In this document: positions 7,380-9,720 of the stretch, one piece after another | Layout: each line of letters opens with the position of its first letter | Position numbering within the stretch: position 1 is the stretch's first letter | From: Thermoplasmatota archaeon | GTDB taxonomy: Archaea; Thermoplasmatota; JAQUQK01 | Length of the DNA stretch: 9,720 nucleotides | Direction: 5' to 3' | Assembly: GCA_028716125.1 (NCBI GenBank) | Contig: JAQUQK010000060.1 | Location: 1 to 9,720, forward strand | Position numbers and translations under genes: made by a program | Notes under the pieces: generated by a model | What the model was told of the DNA's origin: nothing | The model's database searches: none | What the model saw: the letters and a program-made list of their open reading frames with translations, nothing else

Positions 7380-7808
7380 TTACCTCGTCGGCTTCTCCTT
7401 CCTGCCGCGAACAAGCTCATTCAGCGAGATGTTGTTGACCTTGATCACCTTGTAACGGACACCGGGGATGTCACCGTAGGATCTTCCCATGCGACCGCCA
7501 ATTCCTTCAACGAGCACTTCGTCGTGTTCGTCGATGAAGTTGATTGCGCCGTTTCCGACCGCGAACGCCGTGACCTGCCTTCCGTTCTTTATGAGCTGGA
7601 CCTTTATGCACTTGCGGATAGCGGAGTTGGGCTGTTTTGCTTCAACACCGACTTTTGCAAGGACAATTCCTCTTGCCTGCGCCGCAACGCCGATAGGCTC
7701 ATACTTTGCCCTGCTTCCGAGTGCGCGCTTGGCGAAATACCTGCTGCTCCAGAGCAGCGTTTTCCTGTCTTTCTGCAATTTTCTTGCACAATTTAATCCG
7801 TTTGCCAT
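7380..7808 (-). CDS. rpsL: Small ribosomal subunit protein uS12
   Basis: S12 lines the decoding centre and controls accuracy of tRNA selection. The 142-residue length is normal for the archaeal form. The decoding loop VEAKQPNSAIRKC (PNSA at 60-63) and the second conserved loop with DIPGVRYKV are intact. The long stretch GRQVTAFAVGNGAINFIDEH and the tail RGRKEKPTR are family-typical. Upstream of ATG 7808 the sequence GGTGA (7817-7813) lies 4 nt away and is a good Shine-Dalgarno. It is the first gene of the block. In most euryarchaeal str operons nusA, L30e and RNA polymerase genes lie upstream, but here there is only a 293-nt non-coding region. TATA-like boxes at 7833-7842 and 7858-7865 are candidate promoters, and a possible structured leader lies beyond them. 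Confidence 0.97.
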   Translation of the reverse strand: MANGLNCARKLQKDRKTLLWSSRYFAKRALGSRAKYEPIGVAAQARGIVLAKVGVEAKQPNSAIRKCIKVQLIKNGRQVTAFAVGNGAINFIDEHDEVLVEGIGGRMGRSYGDIPGVRYKVIKVNNISLNELVRGRKEKPTR

Positions 7809-7832
7809 TTAATCACCAATTTCAGATATATG

Positions 7833-7842
7833 TTATATATAA
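7833..7842 (-). promoter_or_regulatory. Palindromic TATA box TTATATATAA upstream of rpsL
   Basis: This perfect 10-bp palindrome reads the same on both strands and is the best TATA match near rpsL. Used leftward, it would start transcription near 7812, losing most of the rpsL Shine-Dalgarno. Used rightward, it would start near 7864, at the left edge of the structured segment. It may therefore serve either direction, and the orientation cannot be settled from sequence. Confidence 0.45.
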
Positions 7843-7857
7843 TCTGATTTTTCCGAC

Positions 7858-7865
7858 TTTTAAAA
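7858..7865 (-). promoter_or_regulatory. TTTTAAAA box: alternative rpsL promoter or T tract of a terminator
   Basis: Used as a TATA box on the minus strand, this palindrome would start the rpsL message near 7836, leaving a leader of about 28 nt that keeps the GGTGA site. It also lies directly after a stable hairpin (7886-7866 on the minus strand), where its first four T would complete an intrinsic-type terminator. The two roles are not exclusive: it could end one transcript and begin the next. Confidence 0.4.
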
Positions 7866-7985
7866 CGCCCTACGGCAGTAGTGGCGCCCTTACCAGCTAA
7901 GGACGGTTGTGCCGATTTAACTCAGGTTAAGGGAGTGGAACTCTGTCCAGCCCAGGCCTCGAGCAACGTTTAAGAGGGATGGGGT
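7866..7985. ncRNA. Candidate structured RNA or rpsL leader, identity unknown
   Basis: No convincing gene is present here, but local inverted repeats are dense. CGCCCTAC (7866-7873) pairs with GTAG-T-GGCG (7878-7886) across loop GGCA. CCTTA/TAAGG (7888-7892, 7898-7902) has a 5-nt loop. CGG/CCG (7904-7914) and TTAAC/GTTAA (7917-7921, 7926-7930) follow, then GAGT/ACTC (7933-7943). A competing long-range helix joins CCCTTACC (7887-7894) to GGTTAAGGG (7925-7933) with one bulged base and excludes two of the small hairpins. The segment is flanked by palindromic AT boxes at 7833-7842 and 7993-8006. A minus-strand reading gives an RNA of roughly 110 nt ending at a hairpin with four T. I checked for tRNA, 5S rRNA, SRP RNA and RNase P signatures and found none. 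The strand is undecided. Confidence 0.3.
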
Positions 7986-7992
7986 ATCTGTT

Positions 7993-8006
7993 ATTTAAAT
8001 TTAAAT
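7993..8006. promoter_or_regulatory. 14-bp palindrome ATTTAAATTTAAAT, possible TATA element
   Basis: The sequence is a perfect inverted repeat made of two overlapping TTTAAA boxes, so a promoter here could work in either direction. Leftward, it would start a transcript near 7974 that runs into the structured segment and on toward rpsL. Rightward, it would start near 8026 and run antisense into the hydrolase. It could also be a regulator site. Evidence is sequence symmetry and base composition only. Confidence 0.35.
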
Positions 8007-8024
8007 GATGTGGTATCGTATAAG

Positions 8025-8040
8025 TGATAGGTCTATATCA
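8025..8040. repeat. Small inverted repeat TGATA-N6-TATCA
   Basis: TGATA (8025-8029) and TATCA (8036-8040) are exact inverted copies separated by six bases, in an AT-rich stretch next to the 14-bp palindrome. The size and spacing fit a dimeric regulator site, but repeats this short are expected by chance in AT-rich DNA. The remaining bases up to the hydrolase stop (8041-8101) show nothing I can name beyond a minimal GCC-GAA-GGC hairpin. Confidence 0.2.
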
Positions 8041-8101
8041 TATGAGGGTAAAATTAAATCGATAACTTAGCCGAAGGCGGGGTCGAGTGGTTTCATAATT
8101 T

Positions 8102-9139
8102 TCAACCGGCGTTTGAGGCGAAATGCCCCTCAGTATAGTTGTATTCCAGTGCAGATAAAACTTTACCATCCAAATCTTTTTGAGCGTCGTCGCCAAAGAT
8201 ATATGTCTTATATTCGTGGATGTCTTTTATAAAGTAGCCAAACCATGCAGTGAAGTATTTTCTAGCGATGCGCTGTTGTTCTTCAACACCGATTGTGCAT
8301 ACATCATAGCCGACAGTAGAGGTAAGTAAGTGGGCACCCCAACCTTCGGGTATGCCAGCATAACCTGGGCCGACATAACCTGTGTGGGAGCCGCCATTGA
8401 TCTCAACGTATTCTTTGGTGGCTGCGTCAGGTATAGGAGCGTAGTACTCATAAACGCTACTGGCGTTGTTGAAATCATCATTACTTCCTACCTGAATCTG
8501 GATCGGCACATTTATTCTACTTGCATCTACCGCTACTTCCTCCGGAGGATCTGGCGATAACGCGACAGCGGCATCAATCTCTGGATTGGTGCTGGTCGCT
8601 TGCATGACCCCTCCCCCTCCCGAAGAGAGACCTATGACACCAAACCTTTCGATGTCCAGAATCCCTTGTATTGGGGAAGATGGCGACTCGTTCTCGCTCT
8701 TCAGCTGGCGGATGCCTCCGTCGAAGCCGCAGGCCCATTGGGCGTCATCAAGCGATGCGGGATTTGGTATCGTAAAAGTTAATGTCACATAACCATGGGA
8801 AGTAAGGTGCTCGGCAACCCAGGCAATGGTCTCACAGGCATCGGCAAGTCCGCCGCTCACTATGATTCCCGGGTATGGTTTGTCTGATATGATGTTCGGG
8901 GCGTACAGCCCGTCGGACTGCGCAGGATAGCGAACCGTTGCATGATATGGCCCCCAGCTCAAGTCGTAATACGTTGTGTAGTAATAGCCGACGTAATACG
9001 GCCCGTGTCCGTCTGGAGGTGTTGAATTCTGTACATTTGCCTCTTCTGTTGTTATGTCGTTCCCGCTCGTGCATCCGCTGAGTGCGGTTGCAAGCATCAG
9101 GCCCATTATAGCAGTAACCAAAAACATCTTGGTTTTCAT
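8102..9139 (-). CDS. Secreted lipoprotein alpha/beta hydrolase, cutinase/PETase-like polyesterase family
   Basis: This 345-residue protein would hydrolyse an ester outside the cell. It starts with a lipoprotein signal: MKTK, a hydrophobic stretch, then the lipobox LSGC with Cys 23 as the anchor. A polar linker and a Tyr-rich stretch (about 47-65) lead into the hydrolase fold. Order and motifs match bacterial cutinase/PETase-like enzymes: SHGYVTLTF, SSPIQG, nucleophile elbow GLSSGGGG (Ser 172), acid in GSNDDF (probably Asp 221), and EINGGSHTGY (His 252). Aromatic residues that PETase uses around the substrate (the Trp before the nucleophile and the Trp of APWD) are absent, so PET activity should not be assumed. 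I chose ATG 9139 because GGTGA (9148-9144) lies 4 nt upstream and the signal peptide then begins properly; an upstream in-frame ATG (9196) would add 19 residues ahead of it. Three cysteines remain (102, 137 and one near 285). The natural substrate is unknown. Confidence 0.88.
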   Translation of the reverse strand: MKTKMFLVTAIMGLMLATALSGCTSGNDITTEEANVQNSTPPDGHGPYYVGYYYTTYYDLSWGPYHATVRYPAQSDGLYAPNIISDKPYPGIIVSGGLADACETIAWVAEHLTSHGYVTLTFTIPNPASLDDAQWACGFDGGIRQLKSENESPSSPIQGILDIERFGVIGLSSGGGGVMQATSTNPEIDAAVALSPDPPEEVAVDASRINVPIQIQVGSNDDFNNASSVYEYYAPIPDAATKEYVEINGGSHTGYVGPGYAGIPEGWGAHLLTSTVGYDVCTIGVEEQQRIARKYFTAWFGYFIKDIHEYKTYIFGDDAQKDLDGKVLSALEYNYTEGHFASNAG

Positions 9140-9215
9140 CTCATCACCCACCCGCAGAACCACGTGGAGATAATCAGCAAGATCCGGCAGGCACAAAATG
9201 AAAGTATGTTGTAAG

Positions 9216-9223
9216 TTTATAAA
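9216..9223 (-). promoter_or_regulatory. TATA box TTTATAAA for the lipoprotein hydrolase
   Basis: The box is centred about 80 nt ahead of the chosen hydrolase ATG. It would start transcription near 9194, giving a leader of about 55 nt that includes the GGTGA site. A start so close to the ATG at 9196 argues further for the downstream start at 9139. The shared 226-nt region up to 9365 also holds the divergent promoter and some poly-A and poly-T runs; I see no gene in it. Confidence 0.45.
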
Positions 9224-9330
9224 AACGTCGTTAAATCTCGCTTTCTAGACAAAAAGATGAAAATAAGAAAAAGTCGCTCCGTTTCCGAAGTGATGCCTGT
9301 TTTTTCCTGTTCTCTCCAAAAAAAAGGGCC

Positions 9331-9342
9331 AAATAAATTAAT
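9331..9342 (+). promoter_or_regulatory. AT box ahead of the membrane glycosyltransferase
   Basis: The AT-only stretch AAATAAATTAAT is centred about 29 nt before the ATG at 9366, the only AT-rich element between a poly-A run and the gene. The predicted transcription start (about 9363-9365) touches the start codon, so the message is probably leaderless, which agrees with the absence of a Shine-Dalgarno site. Confidence 0.4.
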
Positions 9343-9365
9343 GTCCTATCCGATTCGGCTACAAC

Positions 9366-9720
9366 ATGCCTGAAACGAGTTTTGAGCCAAAACTGCCTGC
9401 ACAAGATTCCAACATATTAGATAACCAACGAAAGCCGTTCTCGCTTCAAAACACGCCCTGGTGGGCAGCGGCTTCTTTCATATTCATTACCGCCACAATT
9501 TGCCATCTCCTGTTTTCCCGACTTGGCTTCAACCTTGCAGACGAAGGTTTCATACTCGCTGGCGCAAGACGGATACTGGAAGGGCAGGTGCCACACCTTG
9601 ATTTCATCTCCATACGGCCTGCGGGATCGCACATACTTTGGGCGCCGCTGGTCGCGGTTGGCGGAGAGTATACAATTTGGATTTCGAGGTTCGTACCGTG
9701 GCTTCAATTCGCGGCGATTT
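9366..9720 (+). CDS. Membrane glycosyltransferase, GT-C / GT39-like, N-terminal part (cut by window edge)
   Basis: The reading frame opens at ATG 9366 and stays open for 118 codons to the window end. An in-frame stop at 9339-9341 and no other start codon between fix the start. A polar cytoplasmic tail of about 30 residues precedes a first membrane helix (about 32-51). Next comes an acidic loop LADEGFILAGARRILEG with Asp 59-Glu 60, then PHLDFISIRPAGSHILWAPL. This arrangement is typical of GT-C enzymes (dolichyl-phosphate-mannose or ArnT-like), which use a lipid-linked sugar and whose first external loop carries a catalytic Asp. Such proteins in archaea glycosylate surface proteins or lipids. 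It is divergent from the hydrolase and probably leaderless. An opposite-strand frame over the same bases has no recognisable features. The donor and acceptor cannot be told from this fragment. Confidence 0.75.
   Translation, partial: MPETSFEPKLPAQDSNILDNQRKPFSLQNTPWWAAASFIFITATICHLLFSRLGFNLADEGFILAGARRILEGQVPHLDFISIRPAGSHILWAPLVAVGGEYTIWISRFVPWLQFAAI

Noticed and set aside
7866..7914. tRNA-like D-arm (TTAGCTGGTAAGG on the minus strand)
   Set aside because: No acceptor stem, no anticodon arm and no T-arm with a GTTC-type loop follow, so this is not a tRNA or a clear tRNA fragment.
7866..8000. 5S rRNA, SRP RNA or RNase P RNA in the intergenic region
   Set aside because: The segment lacks the 5' to 3' closing helix and the conserved 5S loop, SRP helix 8 and RNase P core sequences, and it is too short for the last two.
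8001..8010. Possible C box (ATGATGT) of a C/D guide RNA
   Set aside because: It matches only six of seven positions and has no D box or internal C'/D' pair at suitable spacing.
9140..9196. Extended hydrolase start at ATG 9196
   Set aside because: It would put 19 mostly unremarkable residues ahead of the signal peptide and lacks a good ribosome binding site. ATG 9139 has GGTGA 4 nt upstream, and the predicted transcription start is about 9194.
9417..9707. 96-codon frame on the minus strand
   Set aside because: Its product is charged and has no family features. The + strand here encodes a membrane helix and a GT-C-like acidic loop with a well-placed promoter.
1..9720. CRISPR arrays, insertion sequences, integrases, toxin-antitoxin or defence genes
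   Set aside because: I looked for regularly spaced repeats, transposase or integrase motifs and small paired genes on both strands and found none.

Overview
The window comes from an archaeon. The evidence is an a/eEF-2-type elongation factor with a diphthamide histidine, archaeal-type S7 and S12, Shine-Dalgarno sites of the GGTGA type matching the archaeal 16S 3' end, TATA-like boxes about 25 nt ahead of start codons, and genes that look leaderless. A small-genome lineage of the DPANN kind would fit the trimmed UvrC and the shortened ribosomal operon, but I cannot assign a phylum from this sequence alone.

Layout. Positions 1-3857 (+) hold a nucleotide excision repair operon of bacterial type: the end of uvrA, then uvrC and uvrB, packed with gaps of 11 and 0 nt. 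It meets a minus-strand block head-on, with 6 nt between the stop codons of uvrB and a GNAT acetyltransferase (3864-4385). The acetyltransferase has its own promoter and seems independent of the gene upstream of it. Positions 4462-7808 (-) are the core of the archaeal str operon, read rpsL (S12), rpsG (S7), fusA (EF-2). The usual neighbours (RNA polymerase subunits, L30e and nusA upstream; tuf and S10 downstream) are absent. Stem-loops wrapped around the stop codons of rpsG and fusA, followed by T-rich tracts, suggest that the transcript is punctuated and that fusA may have its own promoter.

Positions 7809-8101 contain no gene. They carry two AT-rich palindromes and a dense, probably structured segment (about 7866-7985) that could be a small RNA or a leader of rpsL. 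Next comes a secreted lipoprotein hydrolase of the cutinase/PETase-like polyesterase family (8102-9139, -). A divergent promoter region separates it from the start of a membrane glycosyltransferase of GT-C type (9366 to the window end, +).

How the genes work together: the Uvr proteins form one DNA-repair pathway. S12, S7 and EF-2 act together in decoding and translocation on the ribosome. The hydrolase and the glycosyltransferase both act at or outside the membrane, but nothing else links them. I see no CRISPR array, transposon, toxin-antitoxin pair or defence island. The points most worth a second look are the altered GTPase motifs of EF-2, the structured intergenic segment, the archaeal PETase-like lipoprotein, and the UvrC that lacks its helix-hairpin-helix domain.
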